A stretch of 64,000 bases of DNA, taken from the NCBI RefSeq assembly GCF_025698545.1, contig NC_068577.1:620001-684000 (forward strand). The letters run 5' to 3'. Below the pieces are notes generated by a model. That model saw only the letters and a list, made by a program, of their open reading frames with translations, ran no database searches and had not been told where the DNA came from. The DNA comes from Gossypium raimondii (Eukaryota > Streptophyta > Magnoliopsida > Malvales > Malvaceae). Shown in pieces: positions 10,641-23,116 of the stretch. A program made the translations under genes and the position numbers. Within the stretch, counting starts at the first letter, position 1. Each line of letters opens with the position of its first letter.

Positions 10641-12170
10641 TAACTTTTCCGTTTTGTTCCAAATTGACCCTAGAATGTTTCTAATTTACTTTTAGGGCTC
10701 CGTAAACTCAGTTTAAGGCCTGTAAATGTATGTTTATTGTGAATTGATTGTGATTTGATTAATTGTAATTATATTGAATAATTGTTTTTAAGTAGTGTTA
10801 AATGTTTGAAATGTTATAGTAATACTCCATGACTTTAATTCAAATGACATAACCTTTGGTTCGTATGCTTAAGTTTAAATTATCTTTTATAAATTTTATA
10901 TAAATGCATGAAAAATACAAAAAGAAACACTCTATAATAATATTTATTAATCATTAAAACTTAGTTTTTTAATATACTTTTCTTGATCGAGTTAGTGTCG
11001 AGCTAACTCATGATACTGTCTAAATTCATGACGCCAATTCAATCATACACTTAAATAATAGTAAAAATGTTATTATTTATGAAAAGATCAAAATATCAAT
11101 GTTGAATCCCAAAATGAAATCAGCAATTAAGATTTGAAATATAAGTAGAGATGGTAATGGAGTGGGGCGGAATGGTTTTTTGTCCACCTGAACCGATATA
11201 CCTCTAACATAATCCGACTTTGATCCAACTCAAAATTAAATATTAATTTACTTATCTTGAACCTTACTCGAAAAATTAAAGTTATACCCTATTTCGATCA
11301 ATATACCAATACTTTTAATTGTTTTTATATGTTTTTATTAAAATAGAATAATAGTTTTAAAGTTTTTAACGACAACATTACTTTTTTTTTGTAGTTATAG
11401 TTATGGTAGGGAAAATATTTTTATAATTATCATATTTTATAATCTAATATTATATATAAATGTTTATTTTGGTAATTACGGGCAAATTTTTCTAAATCGG
11501 AGAAAGAATTATATGAAATTGTGATTCCACGTTATCGTATCATTTTCTAATCTGAAAATGACAAATCGAATTTAAGATTTAATCCATGTACTTTAAAAGT
11601 TAAAATTTCAATTATCCTACTTCTACGATTTAAAAATTCTAGTCCAATTATTATTATTTGTAATTTTTTGTCAAAAAATCAACTAACATCATATGAAATG
11701 TTATATGATGGCAGTCTAATCAACATGCCAAATTGGAAGATTTTGATGGAAATTATTAACAATGTTAAAGATTAGAATGAAAATTTTAAATCAGAAAAGT
11801 AATATGACTAAATTTTAAATTTTATCTAAGCCAAAGGGACTAGCAACATATTTTCACAAAAGAAATTGATAGACTAATTAATTTAGGTTTTAGACTAAGC
11901 AAAATTGTCATTTCCAACTATATTCAACTTGTATAAATACGGAAGCTAATAACTTTTCATGGAATCTAAGGACAAAAATAATTAACATACTGCATGTAAG
12001 AAAAAGAAGAAATAAGCAAATCATATAAATTTTATTATCATATATTTACAGTTCAAACCTCACAATTTTCAGCCTTAAAACATTACATTGATTAAACATA
12101 CAATTAAAAAGTATCAAGCTTTAAGAACAACCACAATTTTTTTTTTTTGGTGAAACTGAAGCCTCAATTT
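10641..12170. other. AT-rich spacer and DC1 3' flank
   Basis: No gene is seen. It matches about 27290-31600 (minus the insert at 28180-30930) and 36650-38180. The last 170 bases are the 3' flank of a DC1 copy. Confidence 0.6.
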
Positions 12171-12846
12171 TCAGCACCTACCACGGATGGTTGATTTTCT
12201 GCATTCCCAATAAGCAATATACTTGCATCCTAGTTCTGCACATTCAATAAAAATATATTTACAAGGCTTACTACATTCAACACATTCAGGATAGTAAGGA
12301 AAGTTCTTGACAAAGTGAGAGGGTGTGGATGGTCTCCCTCATTGTAGGTGCTCCCGAGTTTGATGAATGGATATTTTCTAAGAACGCAATCTACATGAGC
12401 AGAAGTGTCACAAGTTTCACAATGATAAAACCAATTCTTTGAATCCCTTTTTTTCCTCACAAATGTCACAATAATGATATTTTGTATAATCATTAATCTT
12501 GTGATAAGTGAGGTTAAGAGGATGATCATCTCAATTGTGTCCGATTCTAGTTGGTCGCATAACACAATGAAGGCATAAACCAAAGTTACAATCTTTACAA
12601 CCATATGTGTTACTGAGATCCGTCCCACAACCACTACACTGCTCCTCGAAATGATAATAATCATAATAGAAAAGAAGAGGGTGTTTATGCCCTGGAATTT
12701 TTAGATCTTATTGGAGAGTTGCACACCGAACGCACGTGTGAATTCCACATTCATTACATTTATAAGAAAATCCATTAGAAAGGTAGCTGCATTGATCAGA
12801 TTCGAACATGCAGTCTGAAGTAAGGATGAAGGGTTTTGATCCAGAA
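12171..12846 (-). pseudogene. DC1 gene 3' fragment
   Basis: Encodes the last four or so C1-like modules of a DC1 protein, including YHYCDICEEK-like and HCETCDTSAHVDCVL motifs, ending KSTIRGRC. It resembles the 3' end of the copy at 43300-45228 (with 38181-38342) rather than copy 1. The match stops abruptly at about 12846, and no 5' half or promoter is present. The frame shifts at least twice and one conserved Cys/His codon region is changed to a stop, so it is dead. Confidence 0.85.
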
Positions 12847-14160
12847 AAAATAGATGCATATAGTCTATACCTTTTTTTCTTGGTAAAAAAAGGTCATTGC
12901 GGTCCCAATCAGATATACCTTTCTTTATTGGGATAATATAGTTTTTGGCCCTTAAACTTAATAATTAAATTTTCTTTGATACTTGTATTTTTTTTACTTT
13001 GGTCTTTGAATTTGATAACTAAATTCATTTTGATCCTTAAACTTGGTACTGGAGCATTTTATGAATTTTAATTATTTATTAAATTATTATTGGTCCAACA
13101 GTTGTCTTGATCGAATTGAGAATCGGTGATCTCGGTTATTAAAACACTAAATTTGACACTCTTAAAATTAATGTGTAGTTAAATTTTATTTTGACCCCAA
13201 AATGAAAAAAAATCATTTCAGTCCTTTTATAAATAAAGAAATTATAAATCAATATATAGTAAAATTTCTCTTTAGCCCCTAAAATGAAAAAATTATGTTT
13301 AATTGCTTAAAAATCATGAAATTATAAATTAATACATAATAAACTTATTTTTATCTATGAAAAATTGTAATTAATTTAGCCTTGTTAAAAAATTTCTAGA
13401 TTCGCCCTACCAAAGTGAATGTTTAGGGTCAAAATTATATTATCCCTTCTTTATCTTTCATTTTATTTTCCATTTTTTTACAATTTTGGTATTTAATTAA
13501 GAGAAAATTGGCCCTCATTTTCATCTCTTATCTCAAGGTATTCACGGTTAAAAATTAAGAGAATTAAGAGAATTTTGAGAGGTTAAAGCTAAAATTCTTG
13601 CATTAAAATAAATATTAAACTTTTGAAAGGATCAAAATGAAAAACTTTCATTTAACAAAAACAATTTAAAAAGAATTAAATTGAATTTTTAATATTTTAG
13701 AAAGACTAAAATTAAATTGTATCATTTAATCAAGGTTCATATTCTTCTTATAAACCAACCCTTTATTTATTGAAATATATATTTGTTTCTCTGAAAATAT
13801 TTCATAAAAATATTTTCAAAAATTTGCCATGGATTCTAAATAAAATTTCTTGTGAAACAAATGGATTGTAAACATTTTTTTATATCTAACTATATCCAAC
13901 TTATATAAATATGGAAGGTAGCACATAAGGACTAATTATTCATGGAATCTAAGGATTTTTATGATTTTAGTTAGCATGCAACAAATTTAATATATGAAAA
14001 TTAAAGAAGATATAAGCAACTCATATCAATTTTATTCTCATATATTTACAATTCAAATCTAAATATATTACATTGTTTAAACACACAATTAAAAAGTAGC
14101 AACCATTAACAACAACCGCGCATTGTCTTATTCTGAAACTAAAGCCGCAATTTTCAGTAT
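12847..14160. other. AT-rich spacer
   Basis: No gene or clear element is seen to about 13960. From 13961 to 14160 it is the DC1 3' flank, matching positions 1-203. Confidence 0.6.
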
Positions 14161-16173
14161 CTACCACCGATTTCTGCATTTCCAATGAGCAATATAGTTA
14201 CATCCTAGTTCTGCACATTCAACAGAAAGATCTTCACAGCGCTTACCACATTTAACACATTCAGGATAGTAATGAATCTTCTTGACAAATGTGAGAGGGT
14301 GTTCATGGTTTCCCTCATTGTAGGTGCTCCCGAGTTTGATGAATGAATATTTTCCAAGAACGCAATCCACGTGAACAGAAGTGTCACAAGTTTCACAATA
14401 GTAAAACCAGTGCTTTGGATCTCTTTCTTTCTCACAAATGTCACAATAATGATATTTTGTATAATCATTAACCTTGTCATAAGTGAGTGCAAGAATATGT
14501 TGATCGCATTTGTGTCTAACTCTAGTTGGTCGTAGAGCACACAAATGGCATAAGTGAAGATTGCAATCCTTACAACGAAATGCGCGAATGATATCCCTCC
14601 CACAAGCACTACACTGCTCCTCATAATGAAAATAGAAAAGAAGAGGGTGTTTATGCCCTGGAATTTTTACAGCATCTTGGAGAAATAGATCAAGACATCG
14701 AAGGCAGTCGGCTTCTCCACATTCATTACATTTATAAGAAAATCCATTAGAAAGGTACCTGCATAGATCACATTTGAACATGCAGTCTGAAGTAAGGATG
14801 AAGGGTTTTGGTCCAGAAAAAAATTGCGTTCCTCCACATAAATGTTTTGAAAAAGACTTCATCTTAGGCAATTCAGCACAAGATTTATGAAGAAAGAAAT
14901 CACACCGCGAGCAATGGTAGAACTTAGCGGAGATCAATAACAAGCACCCATCACAACATTTATCACCATGCTCTCTGATATTGTCACTTAATATCAAGTG
15001 GTGCTTATGCTTGCAATGTTCTATTACTGTGGCTTCTCCAGCATCATTCCTCTCAAGAACCTTATTGATGGAGTTAACAGGTATATCAAGAGACTTGTCA
15101 GCTTCATTTTCCTGTGATACTATGCAATACAACTTCTTTTCTTTCAATGCACAATCCACATGGAATATAACATTACAATCTGCACAGAAGTAACTACCGT
15201 GCTCTGTATCGACAACTTCATGGCACATAATGCAATTCAAACTTTCAAAATATTCCTTGTGAATGAAATACGTGTGAAAAACACGATGGACATGGAAAGA
15301 GTGTTGGAGAATGCGTGGCAATGAAATGCATTTTTTATGGACCATAATACTGCATGTACAACATGCATAGGCAACATGATGTCCTTCGGTGCCACAAGCA
15401 TCACAAATGAATGGAATTTGTCTCCAAATCAAGGTGAATGGGTGTTGATGACTTTTATCTTCAATAACTGGTAATGGCGATAAACAATCAATGTGAATAG
15501 CCAAATTACAAGTTGAGCAACCATACAGAAAGCCTCTTCGTTTGGTTACTTGGCATATCTTGCAAGAAAGCCGTTCACTATTAAATTGCAGAAGAAGAGG
15601 ATGTTTGCGATGGCACACATGACCCATTTTGGGAGGAAGCTCAGCACATTTCTTATGCAAATTAAACCCACAATCAAGAGAGAAGTATGTATGAATTACT
15701 AATGGTTCCCAACACGCAAAGCACTTACCCAGGTTTCCACCATCGTTTTTAGAGGAAAACGATGGATCCTCAAGGGCCACATGCTCTAGCTCTTTCAAAT
15801 TTCTTTCCGCAATATTAAATGTAAACAAAGCACATTTAATATGAAAGTCCAAGCCACAAGAGCAATGGTAAATGAATTTCTCACATGTTTCATCACAGAA
15901 ATCGCAAACGCACCTTGTATAAGAAGTGTAAGGTGGAGTCTGCAGAAGCAGGAGAGGATGGTGGCGATGAAAAGGATGATTAAGCTCCAAAGGTGCCTGG
16001 GCACACGTCTTGTGGAGGTAAAACCCACTGCACTCCACACAGCTAAAACATGGAGCTGACACCTTCTCCCCACACCTTGAGCAATCAACAACTCCATTGC
16101 CATTGCCAAGCAACTGCTCTTCATTTAACATCAACAGTGGATGTTGATGCCCGTAGTTCTTTAGCTCTTCCAT
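14161..16173 (-). CDS. DC1 (Cys/His-rich C1) domain protein, copy 2
   Basis: One open frame of 670 aa with the same start as copy 1, ending KCRNRW. About 11 C1-like modules run along its length. Each offers Cys and His ligands for zinc, for example CDLCRYLSNGFSYKCNEC and CDICEKERDPKHWFYYCETC with the VHVDC ending. No membrane segment is seen. It differs from copy 1 in scattered residues and, around residues 455-520, in module 8, which has an insertion (GGTQFFSGPKPF and ADCLRCLDLFLQDAV). This is the cleanest whole member of the array, with an undisturbed upstream region and small frame. A signalling or stress role is family knowledge; the ligand is unknown. Confidence 0.93.
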   Translation of the reverse strand: MEELKNYGHQHPLLMLNEEQLLGNGNGVVDCSRCGEKVSAPCFSCVECSGFYLHKTCAQAPLELNHPFHRHHPLLLLQTPPYTSYTRCVCDFCDETCEKFIYHCSCGLDFHIKCALFTFNIAERNLKELEHVALEDPSFSSKNDGGNLGKCFACWEPLVIHTYFSLDCGFNLHKKCAELPPKMGHVCHRKHPLLLQFNSERLSCKICQVTKRRGFLYGCSTCNLAIHIDCLSPLPVIEDKSHQHPFTLIWRQIPFICDACGTEGHHVAYACCTCSIMVHKKCISLPRILQHSFHVHRVFHTYFIHKEYFESLNCIMCHEVVDTEHGSYFCADCNVIFHVDCALKEKKLYCIVSQENEADKSLDIPVNSINKVLERNDAGEATVIEHCKHKHHLILSDNIREHGDKCCDGCLLLISAKFYHCSRCDFFLHKSCAELPKMKSFSKHLCGGTQFFSGPKPFILTSDCMFKCDLCRYLSNGFSYKCNECGEADCLRCLDLFLQDAVKIPGHKHPLLFYFHYEEQCSACGRDIIRAFRCKDCNLHLCHLCALRPTRVRHKCDQHILALTYDKVNDYTKYHYCDICEKERDPKHWFYYCETCDTSVHVDCVLGKYSFIKLGSTYNEGNHEHPLTFVKKIHYYPECVKCGKRCEDLSVECAELGCNYIAHWKCRNRW

Positions 16174-16640
16174 TTCTCCTTCCTCTCCGTATCTTTCGAT
16201 GTGGTAGAGAAAGAAAAATTGAAATTGAATAACTCAAAGAAAGCAGAAAATTAGAAGGGAGAGGTTCCAAATGTTTATTTGTATGAATCTCTTTGAACTT
16301 GCTATGGTACTTTGCTTCAACAGTGGGTTGCCTATACCTATATATGTTTGATCTTCTTTATAATTACTATGAATGGGATGCAATGGGTTTGAGTGTACTC
16401 TAAGTAAATTATCAATTTTTTTCCTTTATTCTTTGCTTTGTGGATTAACTAATTTTGTGGATTAGATAACGAATATTCTGATATTGTTTGTGTGCCAAAA
16501 AAAACAAGATGATATGATGAAAGGTATTTTTACAGGTTACAAATTTTTCAACTGAGAATGATATCAAACAATCAAATTATTCTAAAAAAATTGAATTAAA
16601 CCATTTATCTAATCGAAAATTAAAACCTATTTAATTTATT
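16174..16640 (-). promoter_or_regulatory. 5' UTR and promoter of DC1 copy 2
   Basis: Conserved DC1 upstream block with TATA-like CTATATATG near 16338-16346, about 165 bases before the ATG. Inferred from position and repetition. Confidence 0.4.
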
Positions 16641-16647
16641 TTGGTGA

Positions 16648-16974
16648 TTAGAATAAAAAAATTTGAACAAAGCTAGATAGATTAATTATACAATTACCGA
16701 GCCACCAATCGGCTCTCTTAGGATAATCTGTTACAGAAATTACTCTTAACTCCCTTGGTATCTGCTCAACCACTTTAATCCCAATGGGGTCATCGTTCAT
16801 TAAAGTAACCATATAATTAGACGTGAATGAGACATCTTTATTATAGGAATGATCCACATTCATTGTCCTGCAGTACAAACTGAATCTACAAGCTAATGAT
16901 AGAAACATAAACCAAAATATATAGTACATTGTTTGATTAAAATTGAAAACATGGTTCATATTTGTCCATTGCAA
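16648..16974 (-). CDS. Small unknown frame, longest copy
   Basis: A 108-aa frame starting MQWTNMNHVFNFNQTMYYIF. A hydrophobic run (about residues 14-30) ends in ACRF and could be a signal peptide. It is followed by DHSYNKDVSFTSNYMVTLMN, DDPIGIKVVEQIPREL and DYPKRADWWLGNC. I do not recognise the family. The frame lies between the DC1 promoter and the NET4 3' end in every unit. Copies lie at 8619-8870, 34198-34431 and 48444-48635, with interrupted copies around 2756-6660 and 45684-46555. Small size and decaying copies argue for caution: it may be a relic exon of a lost gene. Confidence 0.4.
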   Translation of the reverse strand: MQWTNMNHVFNFNQTMYYIFWFMFLSLACRFSLYCRTMNVDHSYNKDVSFTSNYMVTLMNDDPIGIKVVEQIPRELRVISVTDYPKRADWWLGNCIINLSSFVQIFLF

Positions 16975-17191
16975 TGTTCAGATGTTCAATAACATGCAAA
17001 AGATATATATATATAGTCTAATGACAGCTTCAAGTTTATCTAAGCAAATACACATATATCACCCAAAACTTCCCACAGAAACTCAAATTTAAGTACTAAT
17101 AAGTTCATAAAACAAGTTAAACGAAAGATTACATCAAGGGAAAAAGACAATCAAGACATGTAACTATACCGATACTCATATTTAATCAAAC

Positions 17192-18137
17192 TCACAAAGC
17201 GATAACCGCGTGTCGTTTGTGCTTGAGGAATGTCTGAAACTCTTTATAACCACTCTGTAATGGTCCGCATCGAAAGTAAGTCGTCTTATTACCTCTCTTT
17301 TCTCTTGAGACACATCTAAGATCATGCTCCTTTGCTTATCCACTTCCTTCTCAAGGTCCTTTATCTTCAATTTCAACTCATCTTCTAGATTCTTTGTTAG
17401 CTGCATATGTTCCTTGCTTAATTGTTGTAAATGGTCCTCCATTTGTCTCGATCAGTAAATCACGAGAACGAACCTCGCCACGAGATTGTTTCTCGCTGCG
17501 ATAACACAATCTTTGTCTTTCATAAGCATATCATATTTCAATTTCATTTTGTCAAGGTTCTTATTCAAAGCTTCTATCTCAGATACCTTTCTCATTAAGT
17601 TCATCTTCAATTGATTGATCGACCTTGTAAGTTGGTTTCTTGTACAAAGAAGCAAGCTTTCGATAACTCGGTAATGGCGACACACAATCAATGTGAATAG
17701 CCAACTCACAAGGTGAACAACCATACAAATATCCTCTTCCTTGAGTTACTTGGCATATTTTGCAAGCACGCTGTTCACTATTAAATTGCAAAACAAGAGG
17801 ATGTTTGCGATGACACGAATGATCCATTTTGAGAGGAAGCTCAAGACACCTCTTATGCAATTTAAACCCACAATCAAGAAAGAAGTATGTATACATTGCT
17901 AATGGTTCCCAAACACAAAGCACTTACCGGGTTTCCACCATCGCTTTTAGAGGAAAACGATGGATCCTCAAGGGCCACATGCTCAAGCTCTTTCAAATTT
18001 CTTTCAAAGAATATTAAATGTAAACAAAGCACATTTAATATGAAAGTCCAAGCCACAAGAGCAATGGTAAATGAATTTCTCACATGCTTCGTTGCAGAAA
18101 TCGCAAACGCACCATGTGTAAGGAGTGTAAGGTGGAT
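17192..18137 (-). pseudogene. DC1-NET4 chimera, copy B, 3' part
   Basis: The 3' part of a third DC1-NET4 fusion. The NET4 tail and coiled coil lie at 17192-17660 and DC1 modules 2-4 at about 17661-18137. The gene is interrupted at 18138 by copia 2, and its 5' end continues at 23117-23356. The frame also shifts several times within 17260-18060, and these differences again fall mostly on CAG/CTG triplets. The copia insertion alone is enough to disable it. Confidence 0.85.
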
Positions 18138-18626
18138 TGTTGAAGTCAACCCCCATGCAACAGCCAAGGTGACCATGCAAGGTGGCCATGCAGGGATCGT
18201 GCTTTAACAGCAAACCGAAACTGCATTGTTTCATTTGGTTACTCAAATGAACATTTTGTATTTTAGTTTGTTTTGAACTAAGTTGGTAACTGTATTTTGA
18301 TGTAATTAGGTGCTGAATGACAAGTTTAGGTAGAAGTTTATGTTTTCAATCAAGTTTACCAAGTTACTAGGCAATTTAGTGGTGTTAGGTATGTTATTAG
18401 GTGGCAACTTGTTTGTTTTGCTGTTGTTATCTCATATATGTATTGGTATTATGGCTTGTAAAAATGTTAATGAAAATTCAGCTCATTTTCATTCAATTTC
18501 ATCTCTTTCTTTTCTGTTCTCCATTGCAAAATTTCTTTCTTCTTCTTCAATAGTTTATTCAGCAAGGCTCGACACTTGCTGTGCAAGCAAGCTGAAACCA
18601 TCTTGCTATTACCTCTTGCACCAACA
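18138..18626 (+). repeat. 5' LTR of copia 2
   Basis: 489-bp LTR with TGTTGAAG...CCAACA ends, nearly identical to 22628-23116. Confidence 0.93.
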
Positions 18627-21600
18627 ATTGGTATCTAGAGCCGTTGTCTTAGTGGACCTGTTGCTTCAAACCAAGGAACCTGATGGCTTCTTCAGGATTT
18701 TCACCAGCAGCCCCACCAGTCTTCAATGGAGAAAGCTTTCACATATGGCTGGTAAAGATGAAGACTTACCTGCAGGCCTTTGATCTGTGGGAAGTTGTTA
18801 ACACAGATGCTGAGCCAGCACCACTGAGGGCTAATCCCACAGTAGCTCAGATCAGACAACATGCTGATGAGAGGACCAAAAGGCACAAAGCCATGTCCTG
18901 CATTCAGAACTGTGTATCAGATGTCATCTTTACCAAAATTATGGCCTGTGAGACTCCAAAACAGGCCTGGGACAAGCTTAAGGAGGAGTTTCAAGGCACT
19001 GAGAGGACAAGGCAACAACAGCTGTTGAATTTGAGAAGGGATTTCGAGAATCTGAAGATGTAGGAAGAAGAAACAGTGAAGCAGTATTCAGATAGAATTA
19101 TGGCAGTGGTTAACAGTATAAGGCTCCTAGGTGAGCACTTTGATGAGGCAAGAATTGTGGAGAAAGTCCTCTCCACTTTGCCTGAGAAATATGAAGCAAA
19201 GATATCCTCCCTAGAGGACTCAAGAGACCTTGCTAGCATCTCTTTGACTGAGTTAATCAACACCTTCTATGCTCAGGAACAAAAGAGAGCTAGCAGAGCT
19301 GAAGATCACCAAGAAGGTGCATTTCAAGCCAAGGCCAGAGAAGCCTCGAGCACCAATGCTCAAAGAGGCAAAAAGCCTTGGAAAAGCAGGCCTAAGCCTG
19401 ATGCTGCAAGGAGCAATGACCAGCCCTGCAGATATTGCAAGAAGCTAGGCCATCCAGAAGACAGATGTTGGTTCAGGCCAGAAGCAGTATGCCAGCACTG
19501 CAAGAAGAAGGGCCATGTTGAAAGGGTTTGCAAAAATAGAACCAAGCCAAGGCAGAGCCAATTTCAACAACCAAAGGTTGAAGCTCGAGTAGCTGAGGAC
19601 AGTAGTGACCAAGAGGAGCAGGTCTTTGCTGTTTCTTGCTTAACTGCTGAGAAGAAATCTTCAAAAGGTTGGCTATTGGACAGTGGTTGCACTAACCACA
19701 TGTCACCAGATGCCTCCTTGTTTAAAACCTTGGATAGAAGTTGCAAAACCAAGGTCAAGGTTGGAAATGGCCAGTTTATAAAGGCTGAAGGAAGAGGAGA
19801 GGTGCTGATATGTACTCCTACAGGTAACAAGGTCATACCAAATGTGCTTTTGGTGCCTGAGATTGACAGAAACCTTCTCAGCATAGCCCAATTGCTTGAG
19901 AAAGGTTATTCTGTTGTATTCAAGGATAAACAGTGCCACATTGCAGATCCAAGTGGATCAAGCCTTATGACAGTCACAATGACTGATAAATGCTTTAAGG
20001 TTCATTGGTCAAATGACTCAAAGTCAGCATATACAGCCTCTATAGATGACTCCAAACTCTGGCATAGAAGGCTTGGACATGCCAACTTCAGGTCAATGGG
20101 TCGAATGGCCAGTGAGGGCTTGGCTGAGAACTTCACCAACTCAGTGGAGTATGATGATGTGTGTGAGGTCTGCCAGATGGGGAAACAGGCAAGATTGCCA
20201 TTTTCTACAAATGCAGCATGGAGAGCTACTGAAAGACTGCAGCTGGTGCACTCTGATGTATGTGGCCCGATGAGGACTGAATCACTCAGCAAAAACAGGT
20301 ATTTCATCCTCTTCATTGATGATTTTACAAGGTTTTGCTGGATTTTCTTCTTAAAACATAAGTCTGAGGTAGCTCAAGTGTTTGTGAAGTTTAAAACTAC
20401 TGTAGAAACAGAAACAGGTTGCAAGCTGAAATCGATAAGGTCAGACAATGGCACTGAGTACACTTCAGCTCAGTTTCAAGCCATTTGCAAGGATGCTGGC
20501 ATCAAACACCAGCTTACAAATGTCTACACACCTCAGCAGAATGGGGTATCTGAAAGAAAGAACAGAAGTCTGATGGACATGGCCAGGTGCCTGTTGTTTG
20601 AGAAGAAACTGCCCAAAGCCATGTGGGCTGAGGCAGTGAACACTGCTGTTTACCTACAGAACAGACTTCCAACCAAAGCTCTTACTCACAAGACACCTTT
20701 TGAGGCATGGTTTGGTTTCAAACCTTCATTGGCTCATCTAAAGGTGTTTGGTTGCTTGTGTTATACACAGATACCAACAGTAAAGAGGGATAAGCTATCA
20801 AAGAGAGCTCAGGCTGGCATCCTAGTTGGCTATAGCTTAGTCAAAAAAGGATATCGGATCCTGGACCCCTTGACAAGTAAAATTCAAGTGAGTAGGGATG
20901 TGATTTTTGATGAAAAGGCATGCTGGAATTGGGATAAGAATTCACCAGAAGCTGAGGTAAATGAAATGGTGCCTAACCAAGCTGAACTTGAGCAACTTTG
21001 TCCTGAAGTGGACTTTGATGATGTGCCTGTAAGAGGCACAAGGCTCTTGGATAAAATTTATGAAAGAGCACAGGTTGCCAAAGTTGAACCTACCTGTTTT
21101 GAAGAAGCTGAGACAGATGAAGGTTGGAAGCAAGCAATGGCAAAAGAGATCAGCATGATTGAGAAGAATCAGACTTGGGAACTGGTTGAAAAACCTGTCA
21201 ACAGAAGGATCATTGGAGTAAAATGGGTTTATCGAGTCAAGCACAATGCAGATGGAAGCTTAAACAAACTGAAAGCTAGACTGGTTGTAAAAGGCTTCAG
21301 TCAAAAATATGGTTTGGACTACATGGAAACATTTGCTCCAGTAGCCAGACTTGATACAATCAGATTGCTTGTGGCTCTTGCTGCTCAAAACCAGTGGTCA
21401 ATTCACCAGATGGATGTAAAGTCTACATTTCTCAATGGCTTTCTGGAAGAGGAGATATATATTGAACAACCTCCAGGTTTTGTAATGCCTAGTAGAGAAC
21501 ACTTGGTATACAGGCTCAAAAAGGCCTTGTATGGCCTAAAACAGGCTCCTAGAGCCTGGTATGCTCGAATTGATTCATACCTGATCAGCTTAGGATTCGA

Positions 21601-22627
21601 AAGAAGTTCTAGTGAACCAACTCTTTATGTTAAGAAGAATCAAGCAGAAACACAGCTTATTGTGTCTCTTTATGTGGATGATCTCCTTGTGACAGGAGGA
21701 GACAAGACTATGTTAGAAGATTTCAAAGGAAAAATGAAGGAGATGTTCGAGATGTCAGATTTGGGGTTGATGACTTATTTCCTTGGAATAGAGATACAAC
21801 AAGCTGATCAAGGGATCTTTTTGGGACAAAAGGCATTTGCTTTGAAAGTTTTATCCAAGTTTTCAATGCAAAATTGCAAGCCAACATGCACACCTATGGC
21901 AGTTGGCATAAAACTGTCGAGCCAAGAAGAACATGAGCCTGTCAATGAATCATTTTATAGGAGCCTTGTTGGTTGTTTTCTGTATTTAACAGCAACAAGA
22001 CCTGACATTCTGTTTGCTGTGAGCATGCTATCAAGGTTCATGCACTGCTGTAACCAGCAACATTACAAGGCTGGGAAAAGGGTGCTAAGATACATCAAAG
22101 GTACCTTAAACCATGGAATATAGTTTAGAAGGGCTGAAGAGTTGAAACTGATTGGCTACACTGATAGCGATTGGGCTGGTTCAAAGGATGACATGAAGAG
22201 CACTTCTGGCTATGCTTTTACACTTGGCTTAGCTATAATATGTTGGAGCTCAAGAAAACAAACAATGGTGGCTCAATCAACAGCAGAAGCAGAGTATGTA
22301 GCAGCTGCCAATGCTGTTAATCAAGCTATGTGGCTGAGAAAAATTTTGAGCGATTTGAATCTACAGCAGAATGAAGCAACTGTGATACATTGTGACAACA
22401 AGTCAGCAGTTGCTATTGCTAAAAATCCTGTCTTCCATGGCAGGACAAAACATTTCAACATTAAACTCCATGTGATAAGAGAAATGGAACAAGCTCGAGA
22501 GATCGAGCTAATTCATTGCAGCTCAGAAGGTCAGATCGCCGATATCTTCACAAAATCACTTGGTACATCGAGATTTCTAAACCTAAGGAAGCAGCTAGGA
22601 GTCTGCTGCATAGAAGCTGAGGAGGAG

Positions 22628-23116
22628 TGTTGAAGTCAACCCCCATGCAGCAGCCAAGGTGACCATGCAAGGTGGCCATGCAGGGATCGTGCTTTAACAG
22701 CAAACCGAAACTGCATTGTTTCATTTGGTTACTCAAATGAACATTTTGTATTTTAGTTTGTTTTGAACTAAGTTGGTAACTGTATTTTGATGTAATTAGG
22801 TGCTGAATGACAAGTTTAGGTAGAAGTTTATGTTTTCAATCAAGTTTACCAAGTTACTAGGCAATTTAGTGGTGTTAGGTATGTTATTAGGTGGCAACTT
22901 GTTTGTTTTGCTGTTGTTATCTCATATATGTATTTGTATTATGGCTTGTAAAAATGTTAATGAAAATTCAGCTCATTTTCATTCAATTTCATCTCTTTCT
23001 TTTCTGTTCTCCATTGCAAAATTTCTTTCTTCTTCTTCAATAGTTTATTCAGCAAGGCTCGACACTTGCTGTGCAAGCAAGCTGAAACCATCTTGCTATT
23101 ACCTCTTGCACCAACA
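22628..23116 (+). repeat. 3' LTR of copia 2
   Basis: 489-bp partner of the 5' LTR, directly after the purine-rich tract. Confidence 0.93.

Larger units (their letters stand above)
18138..23116 (+). mobile_element. Ty1/copia LTR retrotransposon 2 (nearly whole)
   Basis: Full structure of 4,979 bp. LTRs are at 18138-18626 and 22628-23116, and the TGGAT target-site duplication is at 18133-18137 and 23117-23121. A tRNA-iMet-type primer-binding site (TTGGTATCTAGAGCC) follows the 5' LTR, and a purine-rich tract (GAGGAGGAG) precedes the 3' LTR. Parts in copia order are gag (from about 18683), two CCHC knuckles (about 19425-19530), protease (WLLDSGC, about 19670), GAG-pre-integrase (about 20050), integrase core (about 20230-20600), reverse transcriptase with YVDDLL (about 21150-21700) and RNase H (about 22140-22560). 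It is close to whole, with about two breaks. The LTRs differ at about two positions in 489, so it is young, well under a million years at usual plant rates. It sits inside chimera B. Confidence 0.95.

Noticed and set aside
15795-16232. Open frames antisense to, or overlapping, the DC1 genes, recurring in every copy
   Set aside because: They mirror the strongly patterned DC1 coding strand and show no family features. Their recurrence follows from duplication of the gene itself.
16648-16974. Small frame as a plant S1 self-incompatibility-type secreted protein
   Set aside because: Size and hydrophobic start fit loosely, but the conserved cysteines and motifs of that family are not seen.
19425-19530. 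CCHC zinc fingers as a host RNA-binding gene
   Set aside because: They sit between gag and protease parts inside a bordered copia element.
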